From: Amniculibacterium aquaticum
GTDB lineage: Bacteria; Bacteroidota; Bacteroidia; Flavobacteriales; Weeksellaceae
Direction of reading: 5' to 3'
Length of the DNA stretch: 64,000 nucleotides
Assembly: GCF_003852705.1 (NCBI RefSeq)
Contig: NZ_REFA01000003.1
Location: 1 to 64,000, forward strand
Shown here: positions 1 to 8,802 of the stretch, piece by piece
How the letters are laid out: each line of letters opens with the position of its first letter
How positions within the stretch are numbered: position 1 is the first letter of the stretch
Notes under the pieces: model-generated
The model's database searches: none
Told to the model about the DNA's origin: nothing
The model's input: the letters and a program-made list of their open reading frames with translations, nothing else
Translations under genes and position numbers: made by a program

Positions 1-966
1 AAAATGAAGGTAAAAAGGCTAAAATTGATGAACTCGAGCCCTCGCTACGCCCCTCGCCTTCTCAAACAGAATCAATTTTTTAACGCCTTTTTATCTTCAT
101 TTTTTAACGCCACGAAAATGAGGTCGACTCCATTGGATGGTTGATGGTGTTTGGTATTTTGTTTCTAGTTGAGGTTGGTGGTTATTTATATGTTCTTTTC
201 CTTGATGAAAAGAACCAAAAATCAAGACTGCATTTTCCTTGGCTAAAATGAAGGTAAAAAGGCTAAAATTGATGAACTCGAGCCCCCGCTTTACCCCTCG
301 CCTTCTCAAACAGAATCAATTTTTTAACGCCTTTTTATCTTCATTTTTTAACGCCACGAAAATGAGGTCGACTCCATTGGGGGTTGTTGGTGTTTGGTTT
401 TTAGTGTTTTGTTTTTAGTGTTTTGTTTTTAGTGTTTGGTGTCTAGTTGAGGGTTGGTGGTAAGTGGTTTGTTTATTTGTTCTTTTCCTTGATGAAAAGA
501 ACCAAAAATCAAGACTGCATTTTCTTTGGCTAAAATGAAGGTAAAAAGGCTAAAATTGATGAACTCGAGCCCTCGCTTTACCCCTCGCCTTCTCAAACAG
601 AATCAATTTTTTAACGCCTTTTTATCTTCATTTTTTAACGCCACGAAAATGAGGCCGACTCCATTGGATGGTTGATGGTGTTTGGTTTTTAGTGTTTGGT
701 GTCTAGTTGAGGGTTGGTGGTAAGTGGTTTGCTTATTTGTTCTTTTCCTTGATGAAAAGAACCAAAAATCAAGACTGCATTTTCTTTGGCTAAAATAAAG
801 TTAAAAAGGCTAAAATTGATGAACTCGAGCCCTCGCTTTACCCCTCGCCTTCTCAAACAGAATCAATTTTTAACGCCTTTTTATCTTCATTTTTTAACGC
901 CACGAAAATGAGGTCGACTCCATTGGATGGTTGATGGTGTTTGGTGTTTTGGTGTTTGGAGTTGGG
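1..966. repeat. Four-copy tandem array of a palindromic 244-287 bp repeat unit
   Basis: Four units start at 1, 245, 532 and 792; the array may continue left of the window. Each begins with a large imperfect inverted repeat. In unit 1 the arms are 1-29 and 71-104: 19 bp with one mismatch, a short asymmetry, then 9 bp more, around a roughly 41-nt loop containing CTCGAG. A second small hairpin with 9-bp arms (GTTCTTTTC / GAAAAGAAC) lies at 192-215, 479-502 and 739-762. The rest of each unit is a degenerate 7-bp repeat of the TGTTTGG / TTGATGG type, whose length accounts for most of the size difference between units. No convincing gene lies here; short open frames such as 97-309 only read through the repeat. 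Confidence 0.88.
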
Positions 967-1023
967 TTGGAAGTGTTACTAAGAATGGGAAGATTGCATG
1001 AACAGTAAAAATTATTAAAATAA

Positions 1024-1056
1024 AAACCTCCTAAGGTTTCAAATCTTAGGAGGTTT
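1024..1056 (-). terminator. Rho-independent terminator of polysaccharide system A
   Basis: A perfect 12-bp stem (AAACCTCCTAAG and its complement, 1024-1035 and 1045-1056) has a 9-nt loop. On the minus strand it is followed by a T-rich stretch. It lies 12 bp after the stop codon of the last gene of the minus-strand operon. Confidence 0.9.
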
Positions 1057-1068
1057 ACTGTAGGTTTT

Positions 1069-2235
1069 TTATCCGAATACTTTTTGTACCACTGCTGCTA
1101 TGCGTACTCTGTCTTCATCCGTAAGGTTGGATCCCGATGGCAGGCACAATCCGTCGTCGAACAATTCTTCGGCTACTTTTCTGCCGTAATACGGACTGTC
1201 CGCAAAAACCGGTTGCAAATGCATGGGTTTCCACAAAGGTCTGGACTCAATGTTGTCTTCCAAGAATGCTAATCTCAAGTCTTCTCGGGTTTTCCCCGCA
1301 ATTTCAGGATTGATGAGAATGGCGGACAACCAATGGTTGGAGAAATAGTTGTCGGTTGTTGGTTGATGGTTGTCGGTTTCAGACAGATTGGGTTCTGTGA
1401 AGACGGTAACTCCTTTGATATCTTTAAAAAGTTCTTGGTAAAAGGCATTCATCTTTCTTCTTGCTGCTACTCTATCGTTTAGAACTTCCATTTGTCCACG
1501 ACCGATACCGGCAGAAATGTTGGACATTCTGTAGTTGTAGCCGATGTGTGAATGTTGGTAATGCGGCGCATTGTCTCGGGCTTGTGTGGAGAGAAAAACC
1601 GCTTGGTCTTTGTCCGCCTGAGTTTGGCACACCAAGGCACCGCCACCGGAAGTGGTAATGATTTTATTCCCGTTGAAGGAGAGCACTCCGAACTTACCGA
1701 AAGTACCGCAAGCCTTGCCTTTGTAGGTGGAGCCTAGAGCTTCGGCAGCATCTTCTATCAATGGAATGTTATATTTTTCGGCAACGGCAGTTACCTCATC
1801 AACTTTGAAAGGCATACCGTACAAATGCACAGCGACTATGGCTTTGGGCGTTTTTCCTTGGGCTATTCTGTCTTTTATTGCCTCTTCCAGAGCGATGGGA
1901 CAGAGGTTCCAGGTTTCTTTTTCTGAATCTACAAAGACCGGCGTTGCCCCCAGATAAGCGATGGGATTGGCAGAAGCCGAGAAAGTCATGGATTGGCAGA
2001 TGACCTCGTCACCGTGGGAAACGCCGCACTCGATAAGGGCAAGGTGGAGGGCAGCTGTACCGGCAGATAAAGCCGCTACTTTAACATCGGTTTTCAAGAA
2101 TTTTTCCAAATCCTCTTCCAGTCCGTTCACATTTGGACCAAGTGGAGCCACCCAGTTTTCATCAAAAGCTTCGTGGATGTATTTCAGTTCATTTCCGCCC
2201 ATGTGTGGGGAAGAAAGCCAAATTTTTGAGTTCAT
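1069..2235 (-). CDS. pglE: DegT/DnrJ/EryC1-family sugar aminotransferase, PglE-like
   Basis: A 388-aa PLP-dependent aminotransferase that would convert a UDP-4-keto-6-deoxy-HexNAc into the UDP-4-amino sugar in the cytoplasm. The PLP lysine is Lys191 in SFNGNKIIT. The glycine-rich GGG after it and the EDAAEALG motif (about 161-168) are typical of the family. Residues about 286-297 (ETDNHQPTTDN) are a foreign-looking insert encoded by four exact 7-bp repeats at 1349-1376. The gene is the last of system A and is followed by a terminator. PglD and PglC homologues lie directly upstream, and a PglF homologue lies at 35058-36983, which points to UDP-N,N'-diacetylbacillosamine. Its base composition is richer in GC than the neighbouring cassette. 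The exact sugar is inferred. Confidence 0.88.
   Translation of the reverse strand: MNSKIWLSSPHMGGNELKYIHEAFDENWVAPLGPNVNGLEEDLEKFLKTDVKVAALSAGTAALHLALIECGVSHGDEVICQSMTFSASANPIAYLGATPVFVDSEKETWNLCPIALEEAIKDRIAQGKTPKAIVAVHLYGMPFKVDEVTAVAEKYNIPLIEDAAEALGSTYKGKACGTFGKFGVLSFNGNKIITTSGGGALVCQTQADKDQAVFLSTQARDNAPHYQHSHIGYNYRMSNISAGIGRGQMEVLNDRVAARRKMNAFYQELFKDIKGVTVFTEPNLSETDNHQPTTDNYFSNHWLSAILINPEIAGKTREDLRLAFLEDNIESRPLWKPMHLQPVFADSPYYGRKVAEELFDDGLCLPSGSNLTDEDRVRIAAVVQKVFG
1349..1376 (-). repeat. Four in-frame heptamer repeats inside the PglE-like gene
   Basis: Four consecutive units read TTGTCGG, TTGTTGG, TTGATGG, TTGTCGG on the plus strand. On the coding strand they give an Asn/Gln/Pro/Thr/Asp-rich insert just before the conserved C-terminal domain (NHWLSAIL). 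The motif matches the 7-bp repeats in the 1-966 array. Confidence 0.85.
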
Positions 2236-2297
2236 TTGTTATGTTTTTAGTTAAATCAAATTTAGCATTTTACATTCTTCCGAATCAATAAAACACC

Positions 2298-2990
2298 CTA
2301 TTTATTTTCACATTTTTCTATCTCAATCACAGGTTCATTATATTTAATAATTTTACCAGGATTCCCCACTACAACCGCATAATCTGGCACATCTCTAATA
2401 ATTACAGATCCTGCACCAATGGTACAATATTTACCTATAGTATGTCCTTGTGTAGAACAGCAACCAATCCCTAAAAAAGATCCCCTATCTACTCTCGTAA
2501 ATCCGGCTATATTAACACCTGGAGATAATGTTGAGAATTTATTTATACAACAATTATGTCCAATAGAAACATTCATATTAATTGTAGTAAAATCACCTAC
2601 CTCTGTTTCATAGTTTATACTTACTCCAGGATATATTATATTTCCTTGACCTATTTTAACTTTTTTACTAATCCAGGTATTATTATGAATAAAATTTGGG
2701 AAAAATATATTTGAAGTATTTGATATAGAATTATAAATCTTTTGTTTAATTATCGGATTTGCTATAGAAATTACAATACCTAAGCGTTCATATCTAGATG
2801 TAAATTTAGGTAAGTCATTTACAGTTCCTACTACTTTTATTCCCCAAAACTCTTTCCCTATTTTAGAAATATCATCATCTAAAATACCAATCACTTCATT
2901 GGAGCTACTAAATTGATCTATATTATTAATTATAAATCCTCCTACATTACCCCCTCCTATTATTAGAATTTTTTCTTTAATTTTTTCCAT
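2298..2990 (-). CDS. pglD: NeuD/PglD-family sugar O/N-acetyltransferase
   Basis: A 230-aa acyltransferase of the left-handed beta-helix type. It has an N-terminal Rossmann-like subdomain ([11 protein letters not shown], about residues 8-18) that binds the UDP-sugar. A run of hexapeptide repeats follows (about 100-215, for example [30 protein letters not shown]). PglD proteins acetylate the 4-amino group of the PglE product with acetyl-CoA. The gene overlaps the upstream PglC homologue by 14 bp and precedes pglE, so the three are probably cotranslated. It is much more AT-rich than pglE and forms the left end of the AT-rich cassette. Regiospecificity cannot be read from sequence. Confidence 0.85.
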   Translation of the reverse strand: MEKIKEKILIIGGGNVGGFIINNIDQFSSSNEVIGILDDDISKIGKEFWGIKVVGTVNDLPKFTSRYERLGIVISIANPIIKQKIYNSISNTSNIFFPNFIHNNTWISKKVKIGQGNIIYPGVSINYETEVGDFTTINMNVSIGHNCCINKFSTLSPGVNIAGFTRVDRGSFLGIGCCSTQGHTIGKYCTIGAGSVIIRDVPDYAVVVGNPGKIIKYNEPVIEIEKCENK

Positions 2991-3582
2991 TAAAAGCTTC
3001 AGTTGTTACATGACCTTCTTTACTAATACCTTCTCTAATAAAAACTTTTTTAATTGTTAGAAAAAATATTTTTAAATCCAACATTAGACTAATATTATTT
3101 ACATAATAAACATCTAATTCAAACTTTTTAGTCCATGAAATAGCATTACGACCATTAACTTGTGCCCAGCCTGTAATACCAGGGCGAACATGATGTCTTG
3201 TTTTTTGTACCTCGCTATATAGAGGTAAATAATATGTACGTAAAGGACGAGGCCCGATAATGGCCATATCCCCTTTCAAAACATTAATTAGTTGTGGAAT
3301 TTCATCTAAGGATGTTTTACGAACAAACGAACCAATTGGTGTTAAACGATCGGCATCTGGTAAAAGTTTTCCATCAGCATCTTTTTTATCATTCATCGTT
3401 TTGAACTTAATGATATAAAATATTTTATCATTTAATCCTGGACGTTCTTGAAAAAAGAATGGTTTACCTTGATTTGCAAAATACAATCCGATTGTAACCA
3501 CAATAAAAATAGGAGATAAACAAATTAATCCTACTAATGCTATTATAAAATCGAATAACCGTTTAAGATAGTTTTTATACAT
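2977..3582 (-). CDS. pglC: Small monotopic phosphoglycosyl transferase, PglC-like
   Basis: A 201-aa minimal bacterial sugar transferase, the size of Campylobacter PglC. An N-terminal reentrant membrane helix (about 10-35) is followed by FFFQERPG and KFKTM. The catalytic Asp-Glu dyad is Asp93-Glu94 in SLDEIPQL, at the same position as in PglC. LKGDM, IGPRP and the [12 protein letters not shown] motif also occur. It transfers a phospho-sugar, probably diNAcBac phosphate, from UDP to undecaprenyl phosphate at the inner membrane and so starts each repeat unit of system A. It overlaps pglD and follows the ATP-grasp gene by 10 bp. Confidence 0.9.
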   Translation of the reverse strand: MYKNYLKRLFDFIIALVGLICLSPIFIVVTIGLYFANQGKPFFFQERPGLNDKIFYIIKFKTMNDKKDADGKLLPDADRLTPIGSFVRKTSLDEIPQLINVLKGDMAIIGPRPLRTYYLPLYSEVQKTRHHVRPGITGWAQVNGRNAISWTKKFELDVYYVNNISLMLDLKIFFLTIKKVFIREGISKEGHVTTEAFNGKN

Positions 3583-3592
3583 TTCAATTCGT

Positions 3593-4603
3593 TTACTTGT
3601 ACTTCTCTAAAATATCTTTCATTCCTTTTTTAACAGGTAACTGCCATAAAGCTTTACACCAATTATGATTTCCTTCAATGAAATCTATTCCATCATTTGT
3701 GATTGCGATATCCCAACCAACTCCTCTATTTTGAGGATGTGCTAAAGCTATTTTTTCTGTTAATTCGACTACTTTATCCCACATTGGAATTTGAAAACCG
3801 ATTAAAGAAATATTTGTAATTGGGTGATGTGTTTCGTCTTGCTTTGTAATATCGCTATAAATACCCGGTCCGTTTATTTTACCAGTTTCTATATCTATTG
3901 GACAAGCAATGTTTCCAGAAGCTAAATTATCTACATGGCTATTTACACTAATTCTTAAACGCGCACCAATAAAATCTACTCCACCTTGATTATTAATTAT
4001 GGTAAACATACGTACTGTATTTAATCCTGTAGCTGAAATTTTATTAATTTCATCATGTTGTTGGATAAAAGCTTCGGCCATATCGTAACCTTTAGATTGC
4101 ATATATGTAGCAAGATTATCTAACGTGTAATCTGATGTTTTAACAATTTCCACATCATATCCACATTGTCCTAAAGAATCTTTAAGCACCATTTTACCTG
4201 TTTTATTGTCTAAAACAGCTTTGGCTTCATCATTTTTATTTTTTATATCTTGTAGTTTACAAAAAGGATGAAAAATAAATTCTTTATAAGCGTCATAAAA
4301 CTCTAACTTGTTTTCAAGAATTGAACGGGTTTCTTTTGGGTTTGTTTTTAAATCGAATTCGTATTTATATCCAGTTCCAACCCATTTAGATCTTTCCTCT
4401 TCATTTTTTTCAAAAAAACGAAAGATAAAATAGTCCATTATTCCTACATTATATTTATATGTAGAATTAATCATATCTAAAATGATATTAAATTTTGATT
4501 TCCCTGTTAATTTACAAGTGTAATTTAAGAACTTCGAAAATTTATTATAATCTAGTTCTTTTAAATAATAAAGAAAATATTTTGTTCTATTTATTGCCTG
4601 CAT
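3593..4603 (-). CDS. Sugar-transfer-associated ATP-grasp protein
   Basis: A 336-aa protein resembling the ATP-grasp group found in capsule loci (ATPgrasp_ST, PF14397). Recognisable parts are a lysine-bearing segment ([13 protein letters not shown], about 133-145), the [11 protein letters not shown] strand, the arginine-rich [10 protein letters not shown] and ARLRISV segments, and the C-terminal [20 protein letters not shown], with Asp, Glu and Asn placed as metal ligands. ATP-grasp enzymes join a carboxylate to an amine or thiol. In this locus, rich in uronic acids, it could amidate or add an amino acid to the glycan; that is inference. It sits 4 bp after the upstream glycosyltransferase in the AT-rich cassette. 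Confidence 0.75.
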   Translation of the reverse strand: MQAINRTKYFLYYLKELDYNKFSKFLNYTCKLTGKSKFNIILDMINSTYKYNVGIMDYFIFRFFEKNEEERSKWVGTGYKYEFDLKTNPKETRSILENKLEFYDAYKEFIFHPFCKLQDIKNKNDEAKAVLDNKTGKMVLKDSLGQCGYDVEIVKTSDYTLDNLATYMQSKGYDMAEAFIQQHDEINKISATGLNTVRMFTIINNQGGVDFIGARLRISVNSHVDNLASGNIACPIDIETGKINGPGIYSDITKQDETHHPITNISLIGFQIPMWDKVVELTEKIALAHPQNRGVGWDIAITNDGIDFIEGNHNWCKALWQLPVKKGMKDILEKYK

Positions 4604-4607
4604 TGTA

Positions 4608-5678
4608 TTAAATTTTAATTGCTTTAGAAAAAGCTTCTAAAGTTTTGTTTAAGTTTAATCTTTCTCTTATTTCTAATGATTTCTTACTGAAAAAGCTTCT
4701 CTCTTCATCATTATTAATTAACCTACTTAAAGCCATAGCCATTTCATCTACACCATCTACTGGAACTTTAATTCCGTTAGCGTTATTAATAATAAAATCT
4801 TCATCACCTCTCCATGGCATACAATCTGTAACAATACAAGGTAATCCAAGTGACATTACTTCTAGAAGAGCCATAGGGAAATTCTCTGTTTTAGAAGGCA
4901 TAACATAAATTTTAGCCGTACTTAAGAAATCTGCTATGTTTTTTTGATTTCCAAGAAAAACCACTTTTTCTGTAATATTTAATTTTTCTACCAATTTAAT
5001 AAGTTCAGCTTTTAAAGGTCCATCTCCTAAAAAATGTAATTCCCAATCCTTATTATCCGATTTTGCAAAAGCTTTAATTAATATATCTTGACCTTTTTCT
5101 GATGATAAACGCCCCATTGAGATAATAATATTTTTAGATTCTATTTTTTCATTCTTATCTAAAAATAAAACTGGATTTTCTACAATAGTAATTTTCTTCG
5201 CTTGCGGTACTTTTTTATTAATTACTTCTTTTGCAGCTTCTGATAAAACTAATATATTATCTGCTTTTTTATAAGCAATTTTATCTGCAAAAGCATAAGG
5301 TGATTGTTTTTTTCTTAGTGGATTTGAATGATCGAAAAAATACACCTTTTTAGTCCCCGTATTTACTGAAGCAAAATAAGAAAATGATGTAATCCACTCT
5401 CCATTCACAACTAAACGATCAAACTTATATTCTTTAAATACTTTACGTAAAAAAAGAAATGTGTTAATCGTATAAGATATTTTATTCCCTACACTCCTTA
5501 TACTATCATTTTCAATTATTTTAATTTTAGAACTTACTTCGAATAATGGAATTATCTTATGTAAAACAATTATATAAACATCATTATTTGTATTCTCCGC
5601 TATAAGGTTTGCGTAAGTTGTTGCCACTCTTGCTATTCCACCATCTTGTAAACTATTTAAAACAAAACCTATTTTCAT
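4608..5678 (-). CDS. GT4-family glycosyltransferase (GT-B fold)
   Basis: A 356-aa retaining glycosyltransferase. The N-terminus (FVLNSLQDGGIARVA) is the usual acceptor-side glycine loop. The C-terminal domain holds GRLSSEKGQDILIKAF (about 192-207), FLGDGPLKAEL, and an E-x7-E motif in SKTENFPMALLEVMSLG (about 264-280). It should act on the cytoplasmic face, adding one sugar to the lipid-linked repeat. Its start overlaps the stop of the upstream glycosyltransferase by 4 bp, so the two are translationally coupled. Donor and acceptor are not predictable. Confidence 0.88.
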   Translation of the reverse strand: MKIGFVLNSLQDGGIARVATTYANLIAENTNNDVYIIVLHKIIPLFEVSSKIKIIENDSIRSVGNKISYTINTFLFLRKVFKEYKFDRLVVNGEWITSFSYFASVNTGTKKVYFFDHSNPLRKKQSPYAFADKIAYKKADNILVLSEAAKEVINKKVPQAKKITIVENPVLFLDKNEKIESKNIIISMGRLSSEKGQDILIKAFAKSDNKDWELHFLGDGPLKAELIKLVEKLNITEKVVFLGNQKNIADFLSTAKIYVMPSKTENFPMALLEVMSLGLPCIVTDCMPWRGDEDFIINNANGIKVPVDGVDEMAMALSRLINNDEERSFFSKKSLEIRERLNLNKTLEAFSKAIKI

Positions 5679-6799
5679 CTTTTTATGTATTTATTGTAAA
5701 TAGTTATCATCGAATTTAAAGAATTTTTAATTTCAAATTCTTGAGCTTTAATATAGGCTGCTTCTCCCATTTTCAATCGTAAATTTTCATCTTGATATAA
5801 CAGATTTACATATTCTATAAACTCTTCTAAGTTTCCTTGCTGAAACATGTAACCATTTTCTCCTTGAACAACCATTTCTTTATGCCCTCTATCATAACTA
5901 GCGATAATAGGAACTTTACAAAACATTTCTTCAGTCAACCCTAGACCTAACCCCTCATGTTTACTTGATGAGATTCCAATATCAGCAATAGCACTTAATA
6001 AATGTACATCTTTTCTAAAACCAAGAAATTTGATTGAACTATCAACTTCAAGTTCTTTAGATAATTGTTTCATTTTATCCAACAACTCTCCTTTACCTGC
6101 AAATAATACTTGTAAATTAGGTATAGTTTTCTGAAGTGATTGAATTGAACGAATTACAAACTCATGATTTTTTCGTGGAATAAATTCTGCTACATAAAGT
6201 AATACAAATTTATCTGGATCTAATCCTAGCTCTATTCGCTTTTCACTCTTTTCTTCTTTATTTAAAGGTTTAAAACGTGATGAATCTACTCCAATTCCTT
6301 TTATATGGTATGAATCCTTATGCAACATTTTATTATTTACATAACCATAATCTTCTTTATTTATAGTAATAATTGCATCGGTAAATTTACTTAAAGCATA
6401 TTCAGCACTATAATACATTAACCAACGAGAAAGAGGAGCTCCTTTATAAAAATGGAACCCATGAGCAGTATATAGAACTTTTGCACCTTTTGCTCTTGCA
6501 GTTCTTGCAGCTAACCGAGTTAGCATGCTTGGAATTGGGGTATGGCAGTGTATAATATTATAGTTCCCGTTATCAATAATTTTTTTAAGTGATTTATAAT
6601 TAGACAATAGTTTTTTGTTTGTTATAGATCTTGGAAAATCTAAACAAAAAGTATTTGCAACACCCTCAAATTTTATATTCCCTCTATTTTCTACTACAAT
6701 ATCTACTTGTACTCCATTATCTACCAACCACTTTAAATATGGTTTATGAAAAGTAGCCAAATGAATATCGCTTGTAGCTATATACAATAACTTATTCAT
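5675..6799 (-). CDS. GT4-family glycosyltransferase
   Basis: A 374-aa GT-B enzyme. An N-terminal GT4-like domain (DIHLATFHKPYLKWL, HCHTPIPSMLTRLAA, YTAHGFHFYKGAP) precedes the nucleotide-sugar domain with LLYVAEFIPRKNHEFVI, FAGKGELLD and the E-x7-E-like region SKHEGLGLGLTEEMF (about 280-294). The HxxxxSxx / AHGFHF pattern resembles N-acetylgalactosaminyl- or rhamnosyl-type capsule transferases, but I do not assign a donor. It overlaps both neighbours by a few bases (4 bp downstream, 8 bp upstream), typical of a tight serotype-specific operon. Confidence 0.88.
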   Translation of the reverse strand: MNKLLYIATSDIHLATFHKPYLKWLVDNGVQVDIVVENRGNIKFEGVANTFCLDFPRSITNKKLLSNYKSLKKIIDNGNYNIIHCHTPIPSMLTRLAARTARAKGAKVLYTAHGFHFYKGAPLSRWLMYYSAEYALSKFTDAIITINKEDYGYVNNKMLHKDSYHIKGIGVDSSRFKPLNKEEKSEKRIELGLDPDKFVLLYVAEFIPRKNHEFVIRSIQSLQKTIPNLQVLFAGKGELLDKMKQLSKELEVDSSIKFLGFRKDVHLLSAIADIGISSSKHEGLGLGLTEEMFCKVPIIASYDRGHKEMVVQGENGYMFQQGNLEEFIEYVNLLYQDENLRLKMGEAAYIKAQEFEIKNSLNSMITIYNKYIKR

Positions 6800-7664
6800 A
6801 ATCTTTCTTTAAAGTTTTCAAATTAGTTGAAAATTTTTCTTTCTCATATATTTCAGCTTCTAAACCTCTGCTTTTTATTAATTCCCTATGATTTACAAAA
6901 AATATTTTAATATTAATATAAAACCATTTCATAATTGATAAAATAAATATTTTAAAACCTGAGAACGGATAATCATATAAGATATACATACCTCTTAGAG
7001 CTTCACTTAAATAGCCATCTAATATTTTTTTTGAATTAACTGATGTAAATTCTGAATAATAATATAAAATTTCATTAGTTACATAATACTTATTATTATT
7101 AATATATCTTGTAAAATAGTCAGTGTCTTCAGCGTATTTTAATTTACTATTATACTTTATTGTTTTAGCTTTAGGTAATCTAATCATTGAAGGAGCTCTT
7201 GCAGGATAAAAATGCATTGAAATTTTATACATTTCAGGTCCAATTTTTTTATTTCCTTTTACAGTAATTAAATCAAAATTATCATCATAACATCCCATTC
7301 CACAACTTACTAAATCAACCTGAGGATAATCATTAAATATTTGAAGCTGTTTTTTCAACTTTTCTACATGATAAAAATCATCAGCATCTAAAAATGTTAG
7401 ATATTCACCTTCAACTAAATCCAAAGCAATCTGTCTAGCTTTTGAACGTCCTTGATTCATTTCCAAATGAATAATAATAAATCTAGAATCATCTAAATTA
7501 TCTAATATATCTTTTGTAGAATCTGTTGATCCATCATTTATAATATAACATTTCCAGTTTTTATAAGATTGTAACTTTAATGACTCTAAAGCTAGTAAAA
7601 TTGTCTTTTCACCATTAAACACAGGCATAATAACTGATACTAATGGATTATTATTTTTAACCAT
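6792..7664 (-). CDS. GT2-family glycosyltransferase (GT-A fold)
   Basis: A 290-aa inverting glycosyltransferase. It starts VSVIMPVFNGEKTILLALESL (about 9-29), has the DGSTDST nucleotide-binding loop and the metal-binding DxD in FLDADDFYH (about 94-102), then an ED pair in KYAEDTDYFTRY (about 175-186) typical of the catalytic base region. A hydrophobic stretch near 235-260 may anchor it to the membrane. It lies in the AT-rich cassette, overlaps the next gene by 8 bp and starts 1 bp after the previous gene ends. The sugar is unknown. Confidence 0.88.
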   Translation of the reverse strand: MVKNNNPLVSVIMPVFNGEKTILLALESLKLQSYKNWKCYIINDGSTDSTKDILDNLDDSRFIIIHLEMNQGRSKARQIALDLVEGEYLTFLDADDFYHVEKLKKQLQIFNDYPQVDLVSCGMGCYDDNFDLITVKGNKKIGPEMYKISMHFYPARAPSMIRLPKAKTIKYNSKLKYAEDTDYFTRYINNNKYYVTNEILYYYSEFTSVNSKKILDGYLSEALRGMYILYDYPFSGFKIFILSIMKWFYINIKIFFVNHRELIKSRGLEAEIYEKEKFSTNLKTLKKDYE

Positions 7665-7665
7665 G

Positions 7666-8802
7666 TTATTTATTTAAAAGATTATCTATTTGTAATAAAA
7701 TTTTTGATTCATCATAATCATATACTCGGTTAGTTGCATTTTTTACATAATAATCTCTCAGTTTTTGACTATTTATCATTTTTTCAATTTTATTAGATAA
7801 ATCTTCAACAGTATGATCTGATAATAAAGCATATTCTCCATTATCAGAAATTTCAATAGCACCACTATTACGAGTAGAAACAATTGGTATCTTTAATATC
7901 ATTGCTTCTATTAAAACTGTAGGTAAAGCTTCTGAAGAAGAGGATAAAATAAATATATCACTTGATTTCAAATAAGGATAAGGGTTAGCTACAAATCCAT
8001 TAAGCTTTATATAATCACTTAAACCTTTACTATTAATTTGATTTTGAAGATCATTCTTTAAAGGTCCATCTCCAAAGATTTGTAATTCTAAATTATTTAT
8101 TTTTGAAATTAATATATGAATAGCATCTATTAATTTTCTAAACTCTTTAACTTCTACTAATCTTCCTATTGCGATTAATTTAACATGCTTTTTATCGTTT
8201 ACAATATCGTTTACAATTACATTTGACTTTTCTAAAATAGAGTTCGAATCAAATATATTAGATATAATTACTCTATTAGAAACATCACCGAATAATTGTT
8301 CAAATTCAAGCTTAGATTGTTTACTTACAAAAACTATATTGTCTAATATATTATATCTATTTTTAACTAGTTTTTTATTATATTCTTTTTTATAAACATT
8401 TTCTAATCCTTTTTGACTTTTATAACATGAATGTACCCAAGTAATTTTCTTTTTTAATCTGTTATTTAACATCAATAACACATCTGTTAATAAACCATCT
8501 GAAAAACAAATACCAACATCATATTCATTTTTAATTTTATGTAAAGCTATTCTCTTTAATAAAAAAGATATTCTAAGTTTTCTTTGTAGAAAAGTAAATA
8601 CTCTTGCTAAAAATGAGTTATTAAATATACTTATAACTTTAACACCTTTTGGGACCTCAGTTAAATATTCACCATAATAACCAAATAAACATATGGTTAT
8701 ATCATATTTATTATAATCTATCTTTTTTAAAAGATTTATTAAAACTCTTTCTGCTCCACCAATAGACAAAGATGGTATTAAAAATAAAATCCGTTTTCTC
8801 AT
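7666..8802 (-). CDS. GT4-family glycosyltransferase
   Basis: A 378-aa GT-B enzyme. The N-terminus has IPSLSIGGAERVLINLLKKI (about 8-27), the classic GT4 glycine-rich loop. The C-terminal half has AIGRLVEVKEFRKLIDA, IFGDGPLKNDLQ, LNGFVANPYPYLKSSDIFILSS and the E-x7-E motif SEALPTVLIEAM (about 293-304). It is very AT-rich and coupled (4-bp overlap) to the upstream NodB-like gene. It probably adds one residue of the system A repeat. Confidence 0.88.
   Translation of the reverse strand: MRKRILFLIPSLSIGGAERVLINLLKKIDYNKYDITICLFGYYGEYLTEVPKGVKVISIFNNSFLARVFTFLQRKLRISFLLKRIALHKIKNEYDVGICFSDGLLTDVLLMLNNRLKKKITWVHSCYKSQKGLENVYKKEYNKKLVKNRYNILDNIVFVSKQSKLEFEQLFGDVSNRVIISNIFDSNSILEKSNVIVNDIVNDKKHVKLIAIGRLVEVKEFRKLIDAIHILISKINNLELQIFGDGPLKNDLQNQINSKGLSDYIKLNGFVANPYPYLKSSDIFILSSSSEALPTVLIEAMILKIPIVSTRNSGAIEISDNGEYALLSDHTVEDLSNKIEKMINSQKLRDYYVKNATNRVYDYDESKILLQIDNLLNK

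Noticed and set aside
97-309. Open frame of 70 codons in the repeat array
   Set aside because: It reads through two repeat units and their hairpins; composition is that of the repeats.
1-966. CRISPR array
   Set aside because: Repeats are long, unequal in spacing and palindromic over their whole start, spacers are repetitive rather than unique, and no cas gene is near.
2240-2300. Insertion sequence or att site at the cassette edge
   Set aside because: I looked for terminal inverted repeats, target duplications or a tRNA end at both edges and saw none.
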